Positions 1-4,469 of a stretch of DNA of 9,393 nucleotides are shown here, in pieces. The stretch's first letter is position 1. Every line of letters starts with the position of its first letter. Made by a program: the position numbers and the translations under genes. The notes under the pieces were generated by a model. The model saw nothing but the letters and a program-made list of their open reading frames with translations. It had not been told where the DNA came from and made no database searches. Source of the stretch: Calditrichaceae bacterium. GTDB lineage: Bacteria; Calditrichota; Calditrichia; Calditrichales; Calditrichaceae. The DNA lies in the NCBI GenBank assembly GCA_030622395.1, contig JAUXGF010000067.1, forward strand, positions 1-9,393. The letters run 5' to 3'.

Positions 1-257
1 ATTATCCAGCCCCGATGTATCGGGATGGATTTCCATAGGCGCGCCTCTGCCTCACAGTTATTTTAACCTGTGTAAGTTTTTTTAGCTCGCAAATTTTACT
101 GGCTACTATGCGTTTAAATCCCCTGATACTTAGCCGTTAAACGGCTCTCATTTTAAGTAAGATAGTATAAATCCATTTAAAATTTATGTTGATATTCGAA
201 TCCATATTAAGTACATTTTACGGTGTTTAATAAAGGATTAAAATAAGGTATAATTGT
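1..257. other. Intergenic leader of the first toxin-antitoxin module
   Basis: No gene is visible here. The left end holds a CCCGAT/ATCGGG mini-palindrome (11-24) inside a 27-base segment that recurs at 1040-1066 with one mismatch. A second palindrome, AGCCGTT-A-AACGGCT, lies at 132-146. It could be an operator for the downstream antitoxin, but it is about 110 bases from the start codon, which is far for TA autoregulation. A weak promoter-like pair (TTGATA at 189-194, TACATT at 212-217, 17-base spacing) is the best I can find for the module; it is too poor to call separately. Confidence 0.5.
132..146. promoter_or_regulatory. Short palindrome upstream of TA module 1
   Basis: AGCCGTT and AACGGCT form perfect 7-base arms around a single A. 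There is no T-run after it, so it is not a terminator. A binding site for a dimeric repressor is possible, and Phd/YefM-type antitoxins bind such palindromes, but those usually overlap the promoter close to the gene. The role is inferred only. Confidence 0.25.
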
Positions 258-545
258 ATGAGAAGAATAAACTTGACTGAAGATATAACGCCATTATCAG
301 AATTTCGTGCGCGTGCAGCTTTTTTTGTTCAGAAAATCCGAAGGACTAAACGACCGGTAGTAATTACTCAAAACGGTAAAAGTTCCGCCGTTGTATTAGA
401 CGTAAATGAATATGAATCACTACTGGAAAAAATTGAGCTTCTACAGGATATTCATTTAGCGCAACAGCAAATAGCAGACGGTAAGGGTGTTGATTATAAG
501 AAAGCAAAAGAAGAAATATTGAAGAATATACCGCTCTGTAAATGA
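258..545 (+). CDS. Type II antitoxin, Phd/YefM family
   Basis: A 95-residue protein that should neutralise the toxin encoded next to it and repress their shared promoter. Family hallmarks are visible. The N-terminal DNA-binding part has the PLSEFRARAAFFVQKI segment (about residues 12-27), followed by the strand pattern RPVVITQNGKSSAVVLDVNEYE (about 32-53), which is the core fold of Phd/YefM antitoxins. The charged C-terminal helix (about 55-95) is the part that normally wraps the toxin. The ATG is preceded by ATAAGG at 243-248, an acceptable ribosome binding site. The gene is followed after 80 bases by a ParE/RelE-type toxin, the usual antitoxin-first order, although most such pairs overlap or nearly touch. 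Family assignment is confident; the exact subfamily is not. Confidence 0.88.
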   Translation: MRRINLTEDITPLSEFRARAAFFVQKIRRTKRPVVITQNGKSSAVVLDVNEYESLLEKIELLQDIHLAQQQIADGKGVDYKKAKEEILKNIPLCK

Positions 546-580
546 TTTACCAAAATGAATTGCGGTATAACTCTCAATAC

Positions 581-606
581 GAAATGAATAAACAACTATT
601 CATTTC
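581..606 (+). promoter_or_regulatory. Perfect hairpin between antitoxin and toxin genes
   Basis: GAAATGAATA (581-590) and TATTCATTTC (597-606) are perfect 10-base arms around the 6-base loop AACAAC. The hairpin ends 19 bases before the toxin ATG. No T-run follows, so a simple intrinsic terminator is unlikely. It could lower toxin expression relative to antitoxin, act as an RNA processing site, or be an operator on DNA. The structure is seen directly; the function is inferred. Confidence 0.5.
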
Positions 607-625
607 TGTTCGAGTATATTAGCCG

Positions 626-925
626 ATGAGAATTATTTGGTCTCCACTTGCAATAGAAAGAGTCACAGAAATAGCATTGTATATCGCAGAAGATAAGCCT
701 GGCGCCTCAGAAAAATGGGTGGATTCAGTTTTTGAATCCGTTGAAAAGCTTACTACTTTCCCTAAGTCAGGTAGAATTGTCCCTGAGATTGCTAAAGATA
801 ATTTTCGTGAAATAATACACGGTAACTATCGGATAATATATTCAATCTCGGAAAATATTATTGAAATACTTACTGTTCGACACGGAATGCAATTATTGTC
901 CGAAAGTGATATCACAAGTAAATAA
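626..925 (+). CDS. Type II toxin, ParE/RelE superfamily
   Basis: A 99-residue protein of the usual length for ParE/RelE toxins. Characteristic segments are IIWSPLAIERVTEIALYIAE (residues 3-22), the middle helix ending in EKLTTFPKSGRIVPE (about 40-54), and the C-terminal signature FREIIHGNYRIIYSI followed by IIEILTVRHG (about 61-88). The REI-xx-YRIIY block with a late VRHG is more ParE-like (DNA gyrase poison) than RelE-like (ribosome-dependent mRNA cleavage), but sequence alone does not settle the target. No strong Shine-Dalgarno sequence precedes the ATG, so toxin translation may be weak. It pairs with the Phd/YefM antitoxin upstream. Such modules are common as passengers in integron cassettes, which fits the attC-like sequence starting 39 bases after the stop. 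Confidence 0.87.
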   Translation: MRIIWSPLAIERVTEIALYIAEDKPGASEKWVDSVFESVEKLTTFPKSGRIVPEIAKDNFREIIHGNYRIIYSISENIIEILTVRHGMQLLSESDITSK

Positions 926-963
926 TCAAATATTTAAATCATTATTGTAGAAAAAAAGTTGCC

Positions 964-1007
964 GTCTAACCCGCCAATCATCGCGTCAAGTCAAATCCAG
1001 ATCGTTG
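964..1007 (+). repeat. Half attC-like sequence after TA module 1
   Basis: It starts with GTCTAAC (964-970), which fits the integron R'' consensus RYYYAAC, followed by CCGC and a 40-base block (968-1007) that matches 2204-2243 at 37 of 40 positions. The octamer TAACCCGC (967-974) is also shared with the more complete site at 3898. I could not find the complementary 3' half nearby, so this would be a truncated site. Its position 39 bases after a toxin stop codon suits a cassette end. It may instead be an unrelated dispersed repeat. Confidence 0.35.
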
Positions 1008-1039
1008 TGATTCTCTGAGAAGGGATGAAAGCCGACATT

Positions 1040-1066
1040 ATTATCCAGCCCCGATGTATCAGGATG
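1040..1066. repeat. Second copy of the 27-base repeat found at 1-27
   Basis: This matches positions 1-27 with one mismatch (A for G in the right arm of the CCCGAT palindrome). The two copies bracket the first toxin-antitoxin module and the half attC-like sequence, a spacing of 1039 bases. The copy overlaps the start of the large direct repeat. Confidence 0.6.
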
Positions 1067-1213
1067 ACGCCACTAATCCGCATTAAAAAAATAGATAACC
1101 GTATATCCCAATAACTCATATATTACCTGCAATTAGAAAGTTGCATCATGGATTAATAATTATTACTTTTATCCCTCTCATATTCATGGCTTTATAGATA
1201 TAATAATATTTGA
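1059..1213 (+). repeat. Large direct repeat, left copy
   Basis: It matches 4299-4450 in the same orientation. The first 60 bases carry a few substitutions and one single-base gap, 1120-1196 is identical to 4361-4437 (77 bases), and the tail resumes imperfectly after a small indel. It includes the 12-base palindrome TAATAATTATTA (1154-1165) and, at its left edge, codons for QDDATNPH-stop. Nothing else in it reads as protein. It could be a duplicated promoter or 3' gene end, or a dispersed non-coding element. Confidence 0.85.
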
Positions 1214-1229
1214 GTTTTGATATTATACC

Positions 1230-1275
1230 GGGACAAAAGTGGTTTGTCCCGCCTTTCGGGATTTATAAACAAACC
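1230..1275 (+). promoter_or_regulatory. Mutually exclusive hairpins upstream of TA module 2
   Basis: Stem 1 pairs GGGACAAA (1230-1237) with TTTGTCCC (1243-1250). Stem 2 would pair GGTTTGT (1241-1247) with ACAAACC (1269-1275) and encloses a small CCCG/CGGG hairpin (1248-1251 with 1257-1260). The two stems use the same bases 1243-1247 and cannot both form. The arrangement resembles an attenuator or RNA switch, but it lies before the predicted promoter at 1356-1384 and may belong to a palindromic repeat family instead. Confidence 0.35.
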
Positions 1276-1280
1276 ATTTC

Positions 1281-1293
1281 CCCGAGTATCGGG
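1281..1293. repeat. CCCGA mini-palindrome
   Basis: CCCGA-GTA-TCGGG, a member of the short GC-rich palindrome family that recurs in the intergenic DNA of this window (11-24, 9324-9336, 9373-9386, with degenerate forms at 1050-1063 and 1248-1260). Confidence 0.55.
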
Positions 1294-1355
1294 ATTTACA
1301 GCTATTTCGGTATAGTATAAATCCCTTTTTCCCATTTTGGTCAATTAAAATCATG

Positions 1356-1384
1356 TTTACATTGTATGAAATCTATACTATATT
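1356..1384 (+). promoter_or_regulatory. Sigma70-like promoter for TA module 2
   Basis: TTTACA (1356-1361) and TATATT (1379-1384) are each one base off the consensus hexamers and are separated by exactly 17 bases. Transcription would start near 1391, giving a leader of about 36 bases before the ATG at 1427, with GGAAG at 1412-1416 as ribosome binding site. If the host is a true Bacteroidota, its own consensus differs from this one and the call weakens. Confidence 0.42.
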
Positions 1385-1426
1385 CAGAGAAATATTAGTT
1401 TAATTGAAATTGGAAGATTGAAAACT

Positions 1427-1756
1427 ATGAAAAACACACAAGCCGTCAAAGATTTACTATCTAACCTATCGCGCGCAGAGAAAGCTGAAATCTTACAGAT
1501 GGTAATTCTTGACTTAAAAGATACTTTTCCGGGAATAGAAAGTACTCCGGGAGTATGCGGTGGTGAACCGTGTATTGTGCGAACTCGCATTCCAGTTTGG
1601 CTCCTTGAACAAGCCAGACGCTTAGGGGCTAATGAAGCTGACATATTGAAAAGTTATCCCAGTCTAACCGCAGGTGATTTAGTGAATGCCTGGGCATACG
1701 TAAGCGCTCATCGTAGTGATATTGATAGACAGATACTTGAAAATGAGGATGCTTAA
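1427..1756 (+). CDS. DUF433-family antitoxin
   Basis: A 109-residue protein from ATG 1427; a TTG at 1418 is in frame but sits against the ribosome binding site GGAAG (1412-1416), whose spacing favours 1427. The N-terminal part (residues 1-34) is helical and charged. The DUF433 domain follows (about 36-95), with GIESTPGVCGGEPCIVRTRIPV, then LLEQARRLGANEADILKSYPSLTAGDLVNAWAYV. This is a small winged-helix-like DNA-binding domain found in antitoxins of DUF433/DUF5615 pairs. It should bind its own promoter and inhibit the PIN-like partner encoded 5 bases downstream. The domain assignment is confident; toxin-antitoxin activity is inferred from the pairing. Confidence 0.85.
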   Translation: MKNTQAVKDLLSNLSRAEKAEILQMVILDLKDTFPGIESTPGVCGGEPCIVRTRIPVWLLEQARRLGANEADILKSYPSLTAGDLVNAWAYVSAHRSDIDRQILENEDA

Positions 1757-1761
1757 TATAT

Positions 1762-2103
1762 ATGGCGAGTTTTTATTCTAATGAAAATTTTCCGTTACCA
1801 GTTGTAGAAGAACTTCGGAAATTGGGACATGATGTTCTTACAACAGAGGAAGCTGGTAAATCGGATCTAGCAATTCCTGATGAGGAAGTTTTATCTTTTT
1901 CAACTTCCCGAAATAGAGCTGTTTTAACTTTTAATCGTAAACATTTCATTCGTTTACATAAAGCCGGATTTGAACATGCCGGAATCATTGTCTGTACATT
2001 CGATATTAATTTTAAAAATCTATCATTAAGAATAGATAATGCAGTAAAGTCAGAAAAAAATATATCAGGGCAATTGATAAGGATAAATCGTCCTCCGAAG
2101 TAA
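1762..2103 (+). CDS. DUF5615 PIN-like putative ribonuclease toxin
   Basis: A 113-residue protein beginning 5 bases after the DUF433 gene, almost certainly co-transcribed and translationally coupled. DUF5615 proteins belong to the PIN-like (Mut7-C-related) nuclease superfamily and are predicted RNases. Visible family segments are FYSNENFPLPVVEELRKLGHDVLT (residues 4-27), IPDEEVLSFS (38-47), AVLTFNRKHFIRLH (53-66) and HAGIIVC (72-78). The acidic positions that would bind metal include E8 and D40/E41. Two places where nucleases of this fold often have Asp carry Asn here (N7, N58), so activity should not be taken for granted. Length and order match the usual antitoxin-toxin pair. A GAGG stands 13 bases before the ATG, a rather long spacing that fits coupled translation. 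Confidence 0.82.
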   Translation: MASFYSNENFPLPVVEELRKLGHDVLTTEEAGKSDLAIPDEEVLSFSTSRNRAVLTFNRKHFIRLHKAGFEHAGIIVCTFDINFKNLSLRIDNAVKSEKNISGQLIRINRPPK

Positions 2104-2199
2104 TATTATTGCTTATTGTAAAGTTATCTTATTCAATACTTCAATTAAATGTTTGTAAGATTAATTCATAATAATCAATATCCTAGTTAAAGAGCGCCC

Positions 2200-2243
2200 G
2201 CATAACCCGCGATTCATCGTGTCAAGTCAAATCCAGATCGTTG
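2200..2243 (+). repeat. Half attC-like sequence after TA module 2
   Basis: It starts with GCATAAC (2200-2206), close to the RYYYAAC R'' consensus, then CCGC. Positions 2204-2243 match 968-1007 at 37 of 40 bases. It stands 97 bases after the stop codon of the DUF5615 gene. The matching 3' arm is not adjacent. As with the sequence at 964, it is either a truncated recombination site or a dispersed repeat that follows toxin-antitoxin modules. Confidence 0.35.
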
Positions 2244-2352
2244 GGAATCCTAAAATAAGGAGGAAATTCGATAATGATTTTTATTACCAACAGGATTATA
2301 TTGAATGCCCATAGGATAGGGAATTCAGCCTATCGGGGTAAATCGCGGCATC

Positions 2353-2468
2353 GTCAAACTTAATTTTATCCGTAATTGAACCAGAGAGATTTTTAACACA
2401 CGAAGGCTTTTTATGGTTCAACTACCACACCTCAGGCGGGCAGGCGGATAAAATTCTAAATGTTAGGT
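2353..2468 (+). other. Nested inverted repeat, possible attC site
   Basis: AATTTTATCCG (2362-2372) and CGGATAAAATT (2445-2455) are perfect 11-base arms. Inside them TTGAACC (2376-2382) pairs with GGTTCAA (2415-2421). Just outside stand GTCAAAC (2353-2359) and GTTAGGT (2462-2468), which fit or nearly fit the integron R'' (RYYYAAC) and R' (GTTRRRY) heptamers with the AAC/GTT core paired. At 116 bases overall the length is in the attC range, and the right end falls where a cassette starting with the secreted protein pair would begin. The inverted repeat is certain; the attC reading is tentative. Confidence 0.35.
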
Positions 2469-2528
2469 CGCTAAGTTGCCAAGTAAATCTTGAATTACTA
2501 TATTTCCCTTATAAATTTTATTAAACTG

Positions 2529-2534
2529 TATAAT
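2529..2534 (+). promoter_or_regulatory. TATAAT -10 element before the secreted protein pair
   Basis: A perfect TATAAT stands 23 bases before the chosen start codon at 2558. No good -35 hexamer is found 16-18 bases upstream. The region is very AT-rich, so a chance match is possible. Confidence 0.28.
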
Positions 2535-2557
2535 ATTTTTCAAAAATGGAGTCGCTT

Positions 2558-3232
2558 ATGAGTAAAAGGATTTGTTATTTACTGATATTTCTATTTACGT
2601 CTTCAAATATTATTTATTCACAAGAATTTACCCATAAAGAAAATGAAAGTTTTATCATTTTAAAAAGTGGTAAAATCTTAAAGGGTAAGATTAATTTTGA
2701 TAGGAAAATTGGAGATGATTTTTTAATATCATTCAATGATACTCTGAAAATTGATGTTGATGATATTAAAGTCGTGAGTAATTCAAAAGGTACTTTCGCA
2801 ACTTATCATAAAATGATAAAGAAAAATAAAAATTTTCTATATAAAAATATTTTTCTTAAAAGAATCAGAGAAGGTAAAGTCTTGGTTTTTTCTGAATATC
2901 ATCCTTTCATAAAAGATCAAAGTGGTGAATCATATCAATATTATTCAATGAAATCCGGTAACATTAAACAAGTTAATTATACAAATTTAAAAAAATCATT
3001 ATTTGACAATCCACAGAGTGCTAATACTCTCGGGCAATATGACCTTTATAAAAAATTAAGTGAAAGAATTTTTTGGATTGGATTATCCTCAACTATTTAT
3101 GGAATATTATCAGAGAGGCCGGAAGGTGAATTCATTACATATTTCGGTATCGCATGTTCATTCAGTAGCATTGTACCGTTTTTCATGAAAAGTAATAAAT
3201 TACAAAGGGCTATTGATGCATATAATAAATGA
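2558..3232 (+). CDS. Secreted or envelope protein of unknown function
   Basis: I do not recognise this 224-residue protein. I chose ATG 2558 over the in-frame ATG 2546 because GGAG at 2548-2551 sits 6 bases before 2558, an ideal Shine-Dalgarno distance. The start is a classic signal peptide, MSKRICYLLIFLFTSSNIIYS, with cleavage expected before QEF. The next part (about 25-75) reads as strands around FIILKSGKILKGKINF and DTLKIDVDDIKVV, similar to small beta domains seen in FCB-group envelope proteins. Residues about 155-205 contain two hydrophobic stretches (RIFWIGLSSTIYGIL and ITYFGIACSFSSIVPFFM) that may be membrane segments. The tail KLQRAIDAYNK has the AI-xx-YN ending I associate with hypothetical Bacteroidota proteins. 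The gene is AT-rich and lysine-rich compared with the metabolic genes, and is followed after 33 bases by a second secreted protein gene. No function can be assigned. Confidence 0.75.
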   Translation: MSKRICYLLIFLFTSSNIIYSQEFTHKENESFIILKSGKILKGKINFDRKIGDDFLISFNDTLKIDVDDIKVVSNSKGTFATYHKMIKKNKNFLYKNIFLKRIREGKVLVFSEYHPFIKDQSGESYQYYSMKSGNIKQVNYTNLKKSLFDNPQSANTLGQYDLYKKLSERIFWIGLSSTIYGILSERPEGEFITYFGIACSFSSIVPFFMKSNKLQRAIDAYNK

Positions 3233-3265
3233 AATAAATACCAGTGCAATTATGAGGTAATTGAC

Positions 3266-3889
3266 ATGCTTTCAAAATATAAAGCTTTATTAATCTTGCT
3301 TTTTTTACCAATTTGTATATTTAGTCAACCATTAAATTTTTCTATTCAAGGATTAGTTTCATCCAATACTCTTTATATAGAAGACGATCAAGGATTCTGT
3401 CTCAATGTTGATTATAACATTAATAAAAAATTTTATACAAGATTGGCAATTTCGCGTTATTCAGCAAAAATGACCACATTTTATAGTATGAAAAATCCCT
3501 TTGATGGTGATTTCTCAGCATATTCATTTGATTTGGGAGTTTTTATTAGATCTAAAATGTACTTTATTAAACCACATTTAGGTTTGGGAATAGGCTATTC
3601 AATTAACGATCGTTCAATTGATAAATCCACGAAGGATGAATTATATGGTAAAGGATATTCTAAAATTGAAGAAGAGATTAAAAATGCATTCTCACCTTAT
3701 TTTCATTTGGGCGTGAAGACTAGCATATATAAAAATATTTTTTATTTAGTAGAAGTGAAATATACATTATTGAGGGTGGTATCAGATAGAAAATACACAA
3801 TATTGTCAACTAATGAAGTACTGAATGTGGGCTCCAAAAAGTATTTGCATCATCTCTTCTATGGGATAGGATTTGGAATAGAACTATAA
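3266..3889 (+). CDS. Putative outer-membrane beta-barrel protein
   Basis: A 207-residue protein with GAGGT (3254-3258) 7 bases before the ATG. It begins with a signal peptide, MLSKYKALLILLFLPICIFS, expected to be cut before QPLNF. The rest alternates polar and hydrophobic residues in strand-like blocks with frequent aromatic residues. Examples are FCLNVDYNINKKFYTRLAIS, FIKPHLGLGIGYSIN, FSPYFHLGVKTSIY, IFYLVEVKYTLLRV and the final HHLFYGIGFGIEL. This suggests a small 8- to 10-strand outer-membrane barrel of the OmpW/OmpA-like size class. No specific family is recognised. It lies 33 bases after the preceding secreted protein gene, presumably in one transcript, and an attC-like site begins 9 bases after its stop codon, so the two genes may be one mobile cassette. 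The fold is inferred from strand pattern only. Confidence 0.72.
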   Translation: MLSKYKALLILLFLPICIFSQPLNFSIQGLVSSNTLYIEDDQGFCLNVDYNINKKFYTRLAISRYSAKMTTFYSMKNPFDGDFSAYSFDLGVFIRSKMYFIKPHLGLGIGYSINDRSIDKSTKDELYGKGYSKIEEEIKNAFSPYFHLGVKTSIYKNIFYLVEVKYTLLRVVSDRKYTILSTNEVLNVGSKKYLHHLFYGIGFGIEL

Positions 3890-3897
3890 AAAGCGCA

Positions 3898-4026
3898 ACC
3901 TAACCCGCTGCAACTGACCCCAAACGCGTCTCGGTTCCTTGTTAGTGCTTAAATTCGGGCGTACGAATTGGCAAGTTAAAGTTACTGCCCGCTTTGTTTG
4001 GGGTAGCTGAGCAGTTGGGGTTATGC
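3898..4026 (+). other. Candidate integron attC site
   Basis: The left end ACCTAAC (3898-3904) fits the R'' consensus RYYYAAC and the right end GTTATGC (4020-4026) is a common R' variant. TAACCC (3901-3906) pairs with GGGTTA (4017-4022 region), then after unpaired bases ACCCCAAAC (3917-3925) pairs perfectly with GTTTGGGGT (3996-4004). The unpaired tracts differ in length (10 against 12-13 bases), as is typical of the spacers and extrahelical bases of attC. The centre holds another hairpin, AATTCG/CGAATT (3952-3957 with 3964-3969). Total length is 129 bases, within the attC range. Its position directly after the barrel gene's stop codon matches a cassette end. No integrase gene is in the window. 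Confidence 0.58.
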
Positions 4027-4035
4027 GTAATAAAA

Positions 4036-4122
4036 ATGGCAAATAATAAAATGAGTTCTAAATTACAGTTAAGCATCTTATCCTGTGTAAATATGGAAAA
4101 TAAAAATTCAGATTGTAGATGA
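4036..4122 (+). CDS. Tiny ORF right after the attC-like site (doubtful)
   Basis: 28 codons starting MANNKMSSKLQLSIL and ending NSDCR. Its only support is position: it begins where the gene of the next cassette would be expected. No ribosome binding site, no recognisable domain, and a length well within chance. It may be the start of a decayed cassette gene. Confidence 0.12.
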   Translation: MANNKMSSKLQLSILSCVNMENKNSDCR

Positions 4123-4233
4123 TATTCTATGTCCCCTCAATAAGTTATGATCGTTAATAACATAAATTTTAACAAGAAACCACTATGGCAAAATAATATG
4201 ACAGGTCGAAATTAACATACGACCCCCAAATAA

Positions 4234-4326
4234 AAACTTTTTAACGAGCCTGATCCAGAGCAGTTGAATTTCCTGGTAAAACAATATTCCGGTATCAATC
4301 AGGATGACGCCAATAATCCGCATTAA
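4234..4326 (+). pseudogene. Possible 3' remnant of a coding sequence
   Basis: An open frame of 30 codons without an ATG reads KLFNEPDPEQLNFLVKQY, then SGINQDDANNPH and a TAA stop. The composition looks protein-like. Its last eight codons lie inside the large direct repeat, and the left copy (1060-1086) keeps the same frame, QDDATNPH-stop, with one coding change. This suggests both repeat copies carry the end of the same lost gene plus its downstream flank. I do not recognise the protein. Confidence 0.25.
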
Positions 4327-4450
4327 AAAAAGTATATAACCGTATCTCCCAATAACTCACATATTACCTGCAATTAGAAAGTTGCATCATGGATTAATAA
4401 TTATTACTTTTATCCCTCTCATATTCATGGCTTTATAAATATTATTTGAA
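4299..4450 (+). repeat. Large direct repeat, right copy
   Basis: Same-orientation partner of 1059-1213; 4361-4437 is identical to 1120-1196. This copy ends 20-30 bases before the M20 start codon, so it probably includes that gene's 5' flank or promoter. No good promoter hexamer pair could be picked out in it. The copy is the likelier ancestral position if the repeat belongs to the chromosome rather than to the accessory block. Confidence 0.85.
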
Positions 4451-4469
4451 TAATCACAAAAGGCGGCTA

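Larger units (their letters stand above)
926..1426. other. Gene-free stretch between the two TA modules
   Basis: No plausible gene lies here. In order it contains a half attC-like sequence (964-1007), the left copy of the large direct repeat (1059-1213), a set of hairpins (1230-1293) and a promoter-like pair (1356-1384) for the next module. Short open frames in this stretch have no recognisable content. Near the start of the repeat, codons reading QDDATNPH-stop match the end of a frame in the right copy of the repeat. Confidence 0.6.
2104..2545. other. Gene-free stretch before the secreted protein pair
   Basis: I see no gene. The stretch holds a half attC-like sequence (2200-2243), a small GATAGG/CCTATC hairpin near 2317-2336, a nested inverted repeat that may be an attC site (2353-2468), and a perfect TATAAT (2529-2534) close to the next gene. 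Confidence 0.6.
4027..4469. other. Stretch between attC-like site and M20 gene
   Basis: No convincing gene. A 28-codon open frame from ATG 4036 to stop at 4122 starts ten bases after the attC-like site, where cassette genes usually begin, but has no recognisable content and no clear ribosome binding site. An open frame without a start codon runs from 4234 to the stop at 4324-4326 and ends in the direct repeat. The rest is the right copy of the large direct repeat, which leads into the start of the M20 gene. Confidence 0.5.

Noticed and set aside
95..120. 3' end of an attC site left of TA module 1
   Set aside because: ACTATGCG near 106-113 recalls an R' end, but there is no GTT core and no matching left arm in the window.
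1384..1644. Minus-strand open frame opposite the DUF433 gene
   Set aside because: It lies over a confidently identified gene and its translation has no recognisable content.
1773..1988. Minus-strand open frame opposite the DUF5615 gene
   Set aside because: Overlap with a recognised family member on the + strand; no domain and no ribosome binding site.
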